NCBI GenBank assembly: GCA_017447815.1
Contig: JAFSMS010000017.1
Span: 82,940 to 146,939, forward strand
Source of the DNA: Bacteroidales bacterium
Lineage (GTDB): Bacteria; Bacteroidota; Bacteroidia; Bacteroidales; UBA932
Length of the DNA: 64,000 nt
Direction: 5' to 3'
The position numbers were made by a program, and so were the translations under genes. The first letter of the stretch is position 1, and each line of letters starts with the position of its first letter. Below, one piece after another: positions 42,192 to 50,097 of this stretch. Under the pieces are notes generated by a model. It saw only the letters and a list, made by a program, of their open reading frames with translations. It made no database searches and had not been told where the DNA came from.

Positions 42192-43850
42192 ATGGAATTC
42201 AAATCTGTCAACAAACTCCTTCAGGACAGTTTCGTCCGCAACTGGGACCGGCCGGCCCTCACCAATTACCAGGGAATGACCCTGGCCTACCGTGACGTGG
42301 CCCGCCGCATCGCCAAACTGCACATCGCCTTCGAGCAGTGCGGTCTCCGCAAGGGAGACAAAGTGGCCATCTGTTCCCGGAACCAGGCCAACTGGGGTGT
42401 CAGTTTCCTGGCTGCCATCACCTACGGGGCTGTCGCTGTCCCCATCCTGCACGAGTTCAAACCCGGAAACATACATTATCTGGTCAACCACTCCGAAGCC
42501 CGCGTCCTCTTCGTGGACGAGGTCATCTGGGAAGGCCTTGTCCCGGATGAGATGCCGGACCTTTCCGTCGTGGTGCAAATCAACACGTTCAAGTTCCTGT
42601 ATGCCGACAGCGAAGAGCGCCGTCAGATCCGGGAGCACCTGAACGAGGAGTTCGGCCACCGCTATCCCAACAACTTCGAGCCCCAGGATCTCAATTACTA
42701 TGAGGACAGCGCCGAAGAACTGGCCATCATCAATTACACGTCCGGGACTTCCGGTTTCTCCAAGGGCGTGATGATTCCCTACCGGGCCCTCTACTCCAAC
42801 ATCCAGTTCGCCAGGGAGGATGCATGCCCCATGCTCAAGGCGGGCATGAACGTGGTTTCCATGCTGCCGACGGCCCATATGTACGGCATGATGTTCGAGT
42901 TCCTGTTCGAGATGACCATCGGCATGCATGTGCATTTCCTCAGCCGCGTGCCCAGTCCCAAGATTATCATGCAGGCCCTCGGGGATATCCATCCGGACAT
43001 CATCATCGCCGTTCCGCTGGTGATCGAGAAGGTGTACAAGACCAAACTCAAGCCCCTCATGGACAAGAACAAGATCAAGTACCTCATGCGCATCCCCGTG
43101 CTGGACAGGGCCATCGAGAAGCGCTTCTGCACGGAACTCACCAACGCCTTCGGCGGCAGGTTCGAGGAAGTAATCCTGGGCGGCGCCGCCTTCAACCCGG
43201 AGGTGGAGAAATTCTTCCACAAGATCGGTTTCCATTACACGGTGGGCTATGGCATGACGGAATGCGCCCCCATCATCTGCTATGCCCATTGGGACAAGGT
43301 GAAGGTGGGATCGGCCGGCCGGGCCGCCCTCAACATGCAAATCCGCATCGACTCGGACGATCCCCGGCGAATCCCCGGCGAGGTGCAGGTGAAAGGCCCC
43401 AACGTGTGCCTGGGTTATTACAAGAATCCCGATGCCACCAGGGAATCCTTTACCAAGGACGGCTGGTTCCGCACCGGCGACATGGGTGTCCTGGATGCCG
43501 ACGGCTACCTCTTCCTGCGGGGCCGGTCCAAGTGCATGGTCCTGGGCCCTTCCGGCCAGAATATCTATCCGGAAGAGTTGGAGGCCACCATCAACAATTT
43601 CGCTTATGTGGTGGATTCCCTCGTGGTGGAGGATGACGGCGGCCTCACGGCCCTCATTTATCCCGACTGGCATCAGGGAGAGTTGGACGGCATGACGCGC
43701 AGCGAATTCAAGAAGAACATCACGGACATGCTTCCCGCCATCAACCAGGAACTGCCGGGCTATGCGCAGATCAAGAAGATCGAGTTGATGCCCGAGGACT
43801 TCGAGCGCACCCCCAAGCGCAGCATCAAGCGTTACCTTTATCAGAGATAA
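42192..43850 (+). CDS. Long-chain fatty acid-CoA ligase (AMP-binding)
   Basis: A 552-residue member of the adenylate-forming family. The phosphate loop is NYTSGTSGFSKGVMIP, followed by GYGMTECAPIICY (A5 motif), GWFRTGDMGVLDADGY (A7/A8) and a C-terminal lysine-containing stretch near RTPKRSIKRYLY (A10). It activates a fatty acid to acyl-AMP and then acyl-CoA in the cytoplasm. The length and the absence of transmembrane parts fit FadD-type ligases of Bacteroidales. It lies between the unknown membrane protein (15-base gap) and the deaminase (3-base gap). Confidence 0.92.
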   Translation: MEFKSVNKLLQDSFVRNWDRPALTNYQGMTLAYRDVARRIAKLHIAFEQCGLRKGDKVAICSRNQANWGVSFLAAITYGAVAVPILHEFKPGNIHYLVNHSEARVLFVDEVIWEGLVPDEMPDLSVVVQINTFKFLYADSEERRQIREHLNEEFGHRYPNNFEPQDLNYYEDSAEELAIINYTSGTSGFSKGVMIPYRALYSNIQFAREDACPMLKAGMNVVSMLPTAHMYGMMFEFLFEMTIGMHVHFLSRVPSPKIIMQALGDIHPDIIIAVPLVIEKVYKTKLKPLMDKNKIKYLMRIPVLDRAIEKRFCTELTNAFGGRFEEVILGGAAFNPEVEKFFHKIGFHYTVGYGMTECAPIICYAHWDKVKVGSAGRAALNMQIRIDSDDPRRIPGEVQVKGPNVCLGYYKNPDATRESFTKDGWFRTGDMGVLDADGYLFLRGRSKCMVLGPSGQNIYPEELEATINNFAYVVDSLVVEDDGGLTALIYPDWHQGELDGMTRSEFKKNITDMLPAINQELPGYAQIKKIELMPEDFERTPKRSIKRYLYQR

Positions 43851-43853
43851 ATC

Positions 43854-44255
43854 ATGAAATTCGATCACTCCTACCTGGAAATGGCCGAAGTGTGGGCCCA
43901 GAATTCCTACTGCAAGCGCAGGAAGGTGGGCGCCCTTTTGGTGAAAGACCGCACCATCATCTCCGACGGCTACAACGGAACCCCTTCGGGTTTCGAGAAC
44001 GTCTGTGAGGACGAGAACGGCGTCACCAAGCCCTATGTCCTCCATGCCGAGGCCAATGCCATCACCAAGGTAGCCAAAAGCGGCAACAGTTCCGAGGGCG
44101 CCACGCTTTTTGTCACGGCCTCTCCCTGTGCCGAGTGTGCCAAATTAATCATCCAGGCGGGCATCACGCGCGTGGTGTACCGCGACGCCTACCGGCTCAC
44201 GGACGGGATAGACCTTCTGAAACGGGCCGGCATCGAGGTGGAACAGGCTCAGTAA
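43854..44255 (+). CDS. dCMP deaminase family protein
   Basis: A 133-residue zinc deaminase with the HAEANAI (His ligand and catalytic Glu) and SPCAECAK (two Cys ligands) motifs, and CKRRKVGALLVKD near the N-terminus. The family converts dCMP to dUMP, feeding thymidylate synthesis; ComEB-like members are the same fold. Length is typical. Gaps of 3 bases to both neighbours show it is in the operon, although its function is not obviously linked to them. Confidence 0.92.
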   Translation: MKFDHSYLEMAEVWAQNSYCKRRKVGALLVKDRTIISDGYNGTPSGFENVCEDENGVTKPYVLHAEANAITKVAKSGNSSEGATLFVTASPCAECAKLIIQAGITRVVYRDAYRLTDGIDLLKRAGIEVEQAQ

Positions 44256-44258
44256 GCC

Positions 44259-45833
44259 ATGAAAAAAACGTATGTACAAATCCTGCAGGTGCTGCTGGGT
44301 GTCTTGATCGGCATCCTCCTCACGCTGCTTGCCGTCCGTTACCGGGAAAGCCGGCATATCAACCAACTCAGCCGGGTGGACTGGGGAAAACTCAACCTCA
44401 TTCTGGGAATCGTCGAGAAGAACTATGTCGATACCCTGGACAAGGAAGGCATGACGGAAGCCGCCGTATCGGCTGCCCTGTCCAAGCTGGACCCCCATTC
44501 GGTCTATCTGCCTCCGGTGCAGTTGTCGGCCTCCGAGGAGGAACTTGCCGGCAATTTCGAAGGCATCGGCATCCAGTTCAATGTCCCCAATGATACGGCC
44601 ATCGTGCTGGAAGTGATTCCCGGCGGCCCCTCGGAGAAGGTGGGCCTGATGGCCGGAGACCGTCTCCTCAAGGTGGACGACAAGGTGATAGCCGGTGTCA
44701 AGTTCCCGCAGGACAGCATGGTCCGTCGGATGAAGGGCCCTTCCGGGACCAAGGTTACGGTCACGGTCCGGCGTGGCAGGGAGGAGATTCCCTTCGAGAT
44801 CACCCGCGGGAAAATCCCCGTCCACAGCGTGGATGCCTCCTTCATGATCCGGGACAGCGTGGGCTACCTGCGGCTGGCCAAATTCTCCCGCACCACGTAT
44901 AAGGAGTGCCATGAGGCTACGCTCAAACTGATGGAGCAGGGGATGACGCACCTGATCTTCGATATCCGGGACAATACCGGCGGTTACATGGACCAGGCGC
45001 TTCTGCTGTCCAACGATTTCCTCTCGCCCGGGGACACCATCGTCTATATCGAAGGCCGCCATCGTGCCCGTGAAGTCTTCAAGGCCGACGGACGTGGCGC
45101 GTTCCAGAGCATGGGCCTGACGGTCCTGATCAGCGAGAATTCGGCATCGGCCAGCGAAATTTTCGCCGGCGCGGTGCAGGACAACGACCGGGGCACCGTC
45201 TTAGGCCGCCGTTCCTTCGGAAAGGGCCTGGTGCAGGAGCCGTTCTTCTTCACCGACAATTCCGGCATCCGCCTCACTGTAGCCCGTTATTACACGCCTT
45301 CGGGCCGATGCATCCAGAAGCCCTACGACAGTTACAGCCGGGACATTTATAACCGCTACGTGGACGGAGAGGTGTTCAGTGCCGACAGCGTCCGCCTGGA
45401 CACCACGGATGTGCACCATACGCGCGGAGGCCGGCTTGTCTATGGCGGCGGCGGAATCATGCCCGATGTCTTTGTGCCGATGGACACGACGCGTGCCAGC
45501 AATTTCTTCATCGCATGCAACCGCAAGGCCACCCAGATGCGGTATGCCTCCCATATCTTCGACCGGCACGCCGCCAGGCTGTCGGCCATCGAAACCTACC
45601 GGGAAATGGATGCCTTCCTTGCTTCCCTCAACTTGGAGGTGGATTTCCCGGCCTATGCCCGGAAGATGGACGACATTCCCTGCACCGAGGCCGAATGGGA
45701 CCGGACGGAGGCCTATCTGCTGCCCCAGCTGCGTGCCCTCATCGCCCGCTACTCCAAACTGGGCGAGAACGCTTTCTACAAGTATTATCTGCCGGTAGAT
45801 TACACGGTTGGAAAGGCGCTGGAGGCACTTTAA
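44259..45833 (+). CDS. S41 family C-terminal processing peptidase (Ctp)
   Basis: A 524-residue protease with an N-terminal membrane helix (VLLGVLIGILLTLLAV), a PDZ domain (about 85-170; FEGIGIQFNVPNDTAIVLEVIPGG, MAGDRLLKVDD) and the S41 catalytic domain. The serine is in SENSASASEIFAGA and the lysine base in RRSFGKGLVQ. It degrades or trims proteins in the periplasm from their C-terminal ends. The C-terminal extension of about 130 residues (FIACNRKATQMRYA onwards) is usual in Bacteroidetes members. A bidirectional terminator follows. Confidence 0.93.
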   Translation: MKKTYVQILQVLLGVLIGILLTLLAVRYRESRHINQLSRVDWGKLNLILGIVEKNYVDTLDKEGMTEAAVSAALSKLDPHSVYLPPVQLSASEEELAGNFEGIGIQFNVPNDTAIVLEVIPGGPSEKVGLMAGDRLLKVDDKVIAGVKFPQDSMVRRMKGPSGTKVTVTVRRGREEIPFEITRGKIPVHSVDASFMIRDSVGYLRLAKFSRTTYKECHEATLKLMEQGMTHLIFDIRDNTGGYMDQALLLSNDFLSPGDTIVYIEGRHRAREVFKADGRGAFQSMGLTVLISENSASASEIFAGAVQDNDRGTVLGRRSFGKGLVQEPFFFTDNSGIRLTVARYYTPSGRCIQKPYDSYSRDIYNRYVDGEVFSADSVRLDTTDVHHTRGGRLVYGGGGIMPDVFVPMDTTRASNFFIACNRKATQMRYASHIFDRHAARLSAIETYREMDAFLASLNLEVDFPAYARKMDDIPCTEAEWDRTEAYLLPQLRALIARYSKLGENAFYKYYLPVDYTVGKALEAL

Positions 45834-45856
45834 CAGCCATTTGCATACAAAAAAGA

Positions 45857-45889
45857 AAGGGCAACCGTCACGGCTGCCCTTCTCTTTTC
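45857..45889. terminator. Bidirectional terminator between ctp and lptB
   Basis: Arms 45857-45867 and 45871-45881 form an 11-bp stem with a 3-base loop. On the minus transcript the one imperfect position is a G-U pair and a T-rich run (TCTTTTTT) follows. On the plus transcript it is an A-C mismatch, with TCTCTTTTCC following. It can end both converging units and suits lptB better. Confidence 0.75.
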
Positions 45890-45954
45890 CTATTATTAAC
45901 TAAACCAACTTAAAACTAACCTGATTCAGTTAATTGCAAGAGGTGTGCCAAACT

Positions 45955-46752
45955 TTATTTTCCGTTTTCAACTTCTGCACGGGCGCGTTCCACGGACTTG
46001 GAGCGTTTGAGGACAAAGCCCGATCCCAGGTACTTGGTGCGGACATCTTCGTCGGCAGCCAACTCCTCCGGCGTGCCGGCCTGCAGGATGACTCCCTCGT
46101 ACAGCAGATAGGCGCGGTCTGTGATGGCCAGGGTTTCGCCGACATTGTGGTCGGTGATGATGACGCCGATGTTGCGGTATTTGAGTTTGGCGATGATGTA
46201 CTGGATGTCTTCCACGGCGATGGGGTCCACGCCGGCGAAGGGTTCGTCCAGGAGGATGAACTTGGGATCCACGGCCAGGGCGCGTGCAATCTCGCAGCGG
46301 CGCCTTTCACCGCCGGAGAGTTGGATGCCGAGGGACTTGCGCACTTTGGAGAGGTTGAACTCGTCGATGAGCTGCTCCATGCGTGCGATTCGCTGCTCCT
46401 TGGTCATGTCCTTGGTGCTGGCCGACATCTCCATCACGGACAGGATGTTGTCCTCGACCGACATTTTGCGGAAGACGGAGGCTTCCTGCGGCAGATAGCC
46501 CAGGCCTTTCTGGGCGCGTTTGTACATGGGAAGTTCGGTGATTTCCACGGTGTTTCCCTCGTCATCGTCCAGAAAGATGCGGCCGCCGTTGGGCTTGATC
46601 TGTCCGGTAATCATGTAGAAACTGGTGGTCTTGCCGGCGCCGTTGGGCCCCAGGAATCCCACGATCTCTCCTTGTTGCACTTCCATGGAAACGCCCTTCA
46701 CCACGGTGCGGACGCCGTATTTCTTCACCAGTTTTTCGGCACGTAGTTTCAT
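45955..46752 (-). CDS. lptB: LPS export ABC transporter ATP-binding protein LptB
   Basis: A 265-residue ATPase from ATG 46752; the frame extends 4 codons upstream, but [13 protein letters not shown] is the family's usual start. Walker A is GPNGAGKTT, the Q-loop region [13 protein letters not shown], the signature LSGGERRR, Walker [12 protein letters not shown] and the switch His in TDHNVGE. It powers LptFG-dependent transport of lipopolysaccharide from the inner membrane. The C-terminal tail ([11 protein letters not shown]) is a little longer than in E. coli. It is 64 bases downstream of dnaX on the same strand. Confidence 0.95.
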   Translation of the reverse strand: MKLRAEKLVKKYGVRTVVKGVSMEVQQGEIVGFLGPNGAGKTTSFYMITGQIKPNGGRIFLDDDEGNTVEITELPMYKRAQKGLGYLPQEASVFRKMSVEDNILSVMEMSASTKDMTKEQRIARMEQLIDEFNLSKVRKSLGIQLSGGERRRCEIARALAVDPKFILLDEPFAGVDPIAVEDIQYIIAKLKYRNIGVIITDHNVGETLAITDRAYLLYEGVILQAGTPEELAADEDVRTKYLGSGFVLKRSKSVERARAEVENGK

Positions 46753-46794
46753 AATATGAAACATTAATAGTTAAACGTAACCCCCTCCCGAAAC

Positions 46795-46813
46795 CCCTCC
46801 CCTCGGGGGAGGG
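46795..46813 (-). other. GC-rich hairpin after dnaX
   Basis: An 8-bp perfect stem of C/G-rich arms (46795-46802 and 46806-46813) with a 3-base loop starts 3 bases after the dnaX stop codon. No T run follows on the minus strand, so simple termination is doubtful. It may be a processing or stabilising element or a small intergenic repeat. Confidence 0.4.
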
Positions 46814-46816
46814 ACT

Positions 46817-48520
46817 TTATTTTGTATCCAGGCCCAAGTCGGCCACGAAGGCGCGGACATCAGGGTTCTTTTCCATCAGGTCTTTCGCCTTTTCTTCAGG
46901 CATGTAGGGCACTTTTTCGGCCGATTCTTCCACCGGCGTCACTTCCACCAGGATATTCACCCTGGGGCAGGAGAGCATTTCGCGGATCTTGTTCTCGAGT
47001 TCGCGGAGAAGCTTTTCCTCCACCCACTGTTTCTGTGCTTCGTTGAGCACGAAGAAATCTACAATTTTTACGCCGTCGGCTTCCCGGACGTCGATTTTTC
47101 CGTTGGCGATCATGCTGGCGAGGCGGGGACGGTCGGTGTATTGTTTGGCCAGTTCCTTCCATTGCATGCGGATGGTTTCGTCCTCCGGCAGCGTCGTGCC
47201 CTGGACCACCGTTTCCGCGGGTGCCTCTTCCTCCTTCTTCTCATCCATGATGGCGCTCATGGACAGGGCCGATCCGGTTTTGGCCGTACGCCGGCGGGGG
47301 GCTGCCTGCGGAGCAGGGGCTTCGACGGCGGGTTTGGGGCTTTCTACGGCCGGCTTGGGACTCGGTTTAGGGCTCTCTACGACCGGTTTGGGGCTCTCGG
47401 CGACCGGTTTGGGCTCGGCCGCAGGCTTCTGCACCAGGTAACTCAGCCGCATAAGGGCGAACTCGATGTGGAGGCGGGGATTGACGGCCGCCTTGTAAGC
47501 GGTTTCGCAGGCGGTGGTGATGCCCAGGGCATCGTACAGGAACTGGTGGGTGCAGCGGGAGGCCTGCTCGGCGTAGCGTTTCTTGAGCGATTCCGGGAGT
47601 TCCAGCAGGGGTTCCAGCCCGCCGGTCTTGGCCACGACGAGGTTTCTCAGGTGGCTGGAAAGGGACCCTACGAAGTGCAGGGCGTTGAAGCCTTTCGATA
47701 AAATCTCGTCCAGGGTGAGGAAAGCGTCTCCGTAGTTTCCGCCCAGGAAATCATCCACCATTCGGAAACTGTATTCGTAGTCCAGGACGTTGAGGTTGCG
47801 GATGACGTCTTCGTAATGGACATCGGTGCCGCAGAAGGCCACCGTCTGGTCGAAAATGGTGAGGGCGTCGCGCATGGCTCCATCGGCCTTGGAAGCGATT
47901 ACATGGAGGGATTCGTCGTCGATGGTGATTCCTTCCTTGGTGGCGATGCCGCGAAGGTTCCGCACCATGTCCGGAATGCTGATGCGGTTGAAGTCGTAGG
48001 TTTGGCAGCGACTCAGGATGGTGGGAAGAATCTTGTGTTTCTCCGTTGTCGCCAAAATGAAGATGGCGTGTGCCGGGGGCTCTTCCAGCGTCTTGAGGAA
48101 GGCGTTGAAGGCGGCCTGGGACAGCATGTGGACCTCATCGATGATGTACACGCTGTAGCGTCCGACCTGCGGGGGCACCTGCACCTGTTCCATGAGCGTT
48201 TTGATGTCTTCCACGGAGTTGTTGGAAGCGGCATCCAGTTCGTGGATGCAGTAAGAGCGGCCTTCCTGGAAACTCACGCACGATTCGCACTGCCCGCAGG
48301 GCTCCATTTCCGGCCCGGGGTTCATGCAATTGATCATTTTGGCGAAAATGCGCGCCGTGGTGGTCTTGCCCACGCCCCGCGGACCGCAGAACAGATAGGC
48401 ATGCGCCAACTGCCCCCTCCGGATGGAGTTGGACAGCGTCCTGGCAATCGTGTCCTGGCCGATCAGGGTTTCGAAGGAATCCGGCCTGTACTTCCGGGCC
48501 GATACAATATAGTCGCTCAT
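46817..48520 (-). CDS. dnaX: DNA polymerase III subunits gamma/tau
   Basis: A 567-residue clamp-loader ATPase. Walker A is GPRGVGKTTTARIF, the zinc motif C-x8-C-x2-C-x2-C lies in CMNPGPEMEPCGQCESC, the DEVH Walker B is in VYIIDEVHMLS, and the sensor region is TTEKHKILPTILSRCQ. The AAA+ and clamp-loader domains fill the first 370 residues. A proline-rich linker built of PKPVxES repeats (about 368-405) joins them to a C-terminal domain likely to bind polymerase. A TATCTTTG box ends 6 bases before the ATG. Confidence 0.96.
   Translation of the reverse strand: MSDYIVSARKYRPDSFETLIGQDTIARTLSNSIRRGQLAHAYLFCGPRGVGKTTTARIFAKMINCMNPGPEMEPCGQCESCVSFQEGRSYCIHELDAASNNSVEDIKTLMEQVQVPPQVGRYSVYIIDEVHMLSQAAFNAFLKTLEEPPAHAIFILATTEKHKILPTILSRCQTYDFNRISIPDMVRNLRGIATKEGITIDDESLHVIASKADGAMRDALTIFDQTVAFCGTDVHYEDVIRNLNVLDYEYSFRMVDDFLGGNYGDAFLTLDEILSKGFNALHFVGSLSSHLRNLVVAKTGGLEPLLELPESLKKRYAEQASRCTHQFLYDALGITTACETAYKAAVNPRLHIEFALMRLSYLVQKPAAEPKPVAESPKPVVESPKPSPKPAVESPKPAVEAPAPQAAPRRRTAKTGSALSMSAIMDEKKEEEAPAETVVQGTTLPEDETIRMQWKELAKQYTDRPRLASMIANGKIDVREADGVKIVDFFVLNEAQKQWVEEKLLRELENKIREMLSCPRVNILVEVTPVEESAEKVPYMPEEKAKDLMEKNPDVRAFVADLGLDTK
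47322..47416 (-). repeat. In-frame tandem repeat encoding PKPVxES units in dnaX
   Basis: The DNA carries about five degenerate 21-base units in frame, giving PKPVAES, PKPVVES, PKPSPKPAVES and PKPAVEA. It encodes a flexible proline-rich linker between the ATPase and C-terminal parts of tau and is a likely site of length variation. Confidence 0.75.
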
Positions 48521-48526
48521 AGACTA

Positions 48527-48534
48527 CAAAGATA
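48527..48534 (-). promoter_or_regulatory. Promoter -7 box directly before dnaX
   Basis: TATCTTTG (minus strand) is a perfect box that ends 6 bases before the dnaX ATG at 48520. No TTTG is found at the usual distance. The same spacing is seen at gene 40056. Confidence 0.5.
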
Positions 48535-48571
48535 ATAATTTTTCCGTACCGATATAGACCATATTTGCAAT

Positions 48572-48598
48572 AAGGCCGGCTTACTGAAAACCGACCTT
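48572..48598 (-). terminator. Possible weak terminator after the DUF362 gene
   Basis: An 8-bp stem (48572-48579 with 48591-48598, one G-U pair on the minus transcript) with an 11-base loop lies between the DUF362 stop and the dnaX promoter box. No T run follows on the minus strand, so support is limited. Confidence 0.3.
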
Positions 48599-48623
48599 TT
48601 GCAACTGCGCTGGCAGAACTGGA

Positions 48624-49613
48624 TTATTTGTCGATGTTCACGATACGGTAATCGGCCTTGCCGAGTCCGATGGAGACGGCATAGTCGATAATGTGCGTAC
48701 CGTGCTGGCGGTTGATGCGCTCCTGCAGCGGTTTGGCGTCATCGCCTTTGCGGGAAGGATAGGAGAACACGAGGTCCAGGCAGGCCTTGTCCAGGGCCAC
48801 CGGGTCGGTGGAGGCCAGGATGCCGATATCGGCCAGGCGCGGTTTGTCGGGATTGCCGTCACAGTCGCAGTCCACGGACATGTTGTTCATCACGTCGATG
48901 TAAACGATGTTCTTGCCGAAATAGTTGGCGACGGCCTGGGCGGCGGCGGCCATGGACTCCAGGAAGGGGTCCTGCTCGGCCGTGATCCAGTGGTCGGAGG
49001 ATTCACCGGCCGAGTGGATGTAGAACTTGCCGGCGGTGGAAGCGAAGCCGATGCTCTGGTTTTTGAGAACGCCGCCGAATCCGCCCATGGCGTGGCCCTT
49101 GAAATGCGCCAGGTTGATTACGAAGTCGTAATGCTGGATATGGCTTCCCACGATGTCGTACTGGATGTGCTTGCTGTCCAGGACGGGAATCCGGATATCG
49201 CCTTCCTCATCCATGATATCTACCGGAGCCACGGCCTCGAAACCGCGCTCGGCGATGGCCTTGCGGTGATCTTCCGTCTTCATGCGGGCCCCGCCATAGG
49301 CAGTGTTGCACTCGATGAGGGTGCCGTTCACCGCCTTCACCAGCGGCGCGATGAATTCCGGACGCAGGTAGTTGGTTTTGGACGATTCGCCGGTGCTGAT
49401 TTTGACGCCTACTTTGCCTTCGGGCTTGCAACCCAGGGCGTTGTAGATGTTCAGAAGGCCTTCGGGACTGATATCGGAGGTGAAATAAACGACGGGGGCA
49501 TCGGGACTCTCGGTGCTGGAGACCGGTACCACAGGCTCTGTGCGGGTGGTGGTCTGAGTAGAGCCGCAGGCAATCAGTGCCAGGGCGGCCAGGGAAAGAA
49601 GAATGTGCTTCAT
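48624..49613 (-). CDS. DUF362 domain lipoprotein
   Basis: A 329-residue lipoprotein (MKHILLSLAALALIAC). After a Thr/Ser/Pro-rich linker it is a single DUF362 domain: VKISTGESSKTNYLRPEFI, IECNTAYGGARMKTEDHRK, INLAHFKGHAMGGFGGVLKNQSIG and DIGILASTDPVALDKACLDLV. Many DUF362 proteins carry ferredoxin-like clusters; none is seen here, although one CDCDG stretch is present. The function of the family is not established. A good promoter lies 22 bases upstream, and dnaX is next downstream. Confidence 0.85.
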   Translation of the reverse strand: MKHILLSLAALALIACGSTQTTTRTEPVVPVSSTESPDAPVVYFTSDISPEGLLNIYNALGCKPEGKVGVKISTGESSKTNYLRPEFIAPLVKAVNGTLIECNTAYGGARMKTEDHRKAIAERGFEAVAPVDIMDEEGDIRIPVLDSKHIQYDIVGSHIQHYDFVINLAHFKGHAMGGFGGVLKNQSIGFASTAGKFYIHSAGESSDHWITAEQDPFLESMAAAAQAVANYFGKNIVYIDVMNNMSVDCDCDGNPDKPRLADIGILASTDPVALDKACLDLVFSYPSRKGDDAKPLQERINRQHGTHIIDYAVSIGLGKADYRIVNIDK

Positions 49614-49635
49614 AAGAATGAATTGTCTATCGCGG

Positions 49636-49667
49636 CAAAGTTAGTGATTCTCCGCTTTCCGGGCAAA
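49636..49667 (-). promoter_or_regulatory. Promoter of the DUF362 gene
   Basis: On the minus strand TTTG (49667-49664) and TAACTTTG (49643-49636) are separated by 20 bases, a near-perfect Bacteroidetes promoter. The box ends 22 bases before the ATG at 49613. Confidence 0.7.
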
Positions 49668-49731
49668 ATTTTTTTCTGCAGGATCCCCGTTCAGGCGTCA
49701 GGCCGGTCATCCGTCCGGTACAGAAACGGAG

Positions 49732-49762
49732 AAAAAAAAGACCGGCTCACAGGAGTCGGTCT
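49732..49762 (-). terminator. Terminator of rpsU
   Basis: A 10-bp stem with one mismatch (arms 49739-49748 and 49753-49762), 4-base loop, followed on the minus strand by a run of seven or more T. It lies 26 bases after the rpsU stop codon. Confidence 0.75.
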
Positions 49763-49788
49763 CTTATTGTGATAAGGTGCTCAGGCAA

Positions 49789-49983
49789 TTACTGCTCTTC
49801 TTTGAGACGAAGCTGCTGAACATAGATGGCCTTCTGAAGCGCAACACGCTTTTTCACGGAAGGCTTCTCGAAGTTCTTGCGGGAACGCATCTCACGGACG
49901 GCACCGGTCTTTTCGAACTTGCGCTTGAATTTTTTCAGGGCTCTTTCGATGTTTTCGCCTTCTTTGATGGGTACGATGATCAT
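49789..49983 (-). CDS. rpsU: 30S ribosomal protein S21
   Basis: A 64-residue basic protein starting MIIVPIKEGENIERALKKFKRKFEKTG, the typical bS21 of Bacteroidetes. ATG 49983 is chosen because it opens the conserved N-terminus and lies 8 bases after a strong Shine-Dalgarno; the frame's earlier ATG at 50046 is within the promoter. In Bacteroidetes bS21 helps hide the anti-Shine-Dalgarno of 16S rRNA, so a perfect SD in its own message suits feedback control (known for this phylum; seen here as sequence). Confidence 0.95.
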   Translation of the reverse strand: MIIVPIKEGENIERALKKFKRKFEKTGAVREMRSRKNFEKPSVKKRVALQKAIYVQQLRLKEEQ

Positions 49984-49991
49984 TGCTTTTA

Positions 49992-50000
49992 CACCTCCTT
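49992..50000 (-). promoter_or_regulatory. rpsU: Perfect Shine-Dalgarno of rpsU
   Basis: AAGGAGGTG on the minus strand is complementary over nine bases to the canonical 16S anti-SD, with 8 bases to the ATG. Other genes in the window lack anything comparable, as usual for Bacteroidetes. Confidence 0.85.
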
Positions 50001-50016
50001 TTTTCTTTTGGGAGTG

Positions 50017-50047
50017 CAAAGGTAGAAAAAAATTGCAAATGCACAAA
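50017..50047 (-). promoter_or_regulatory. Promoter of rpsU
   Basis: On the minus strand TTTG (50047-50044), 19 bases, then TACCTTTG (50024-50017): full consensus. It interleaves with the divergent promoter of gene 50098. Confidence 0.75.
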
Positions 50048-50064
50048 ATAATTTCTTATATTTG
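50033..50064 (+). promoter_or_regulatory. Promoter of the 50098-54058 operon
   Basis: TTG at 50033-50035 and TATATTTG at 50057-50064 (perfect TAnnTTTG), 21 bases apart, with 33 bases from the box to the ATG at 50098. Its upstream half overlaps the -33 region of the rpsU promoter. Confidence 0.7.
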
Positions 50065-50097
50065 TGGTAACAAGAATGTTATCTAAAAGCCACTGAT

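Noticed and set aside
40101..44045. 1314-codon open frame on the minus strand
   Set aside because: It is antisense to the unknown membrane protein, acyl-CoA ligase and deaminase genes; composition (Gly, His, Val-rich) is that of a shadow frame.
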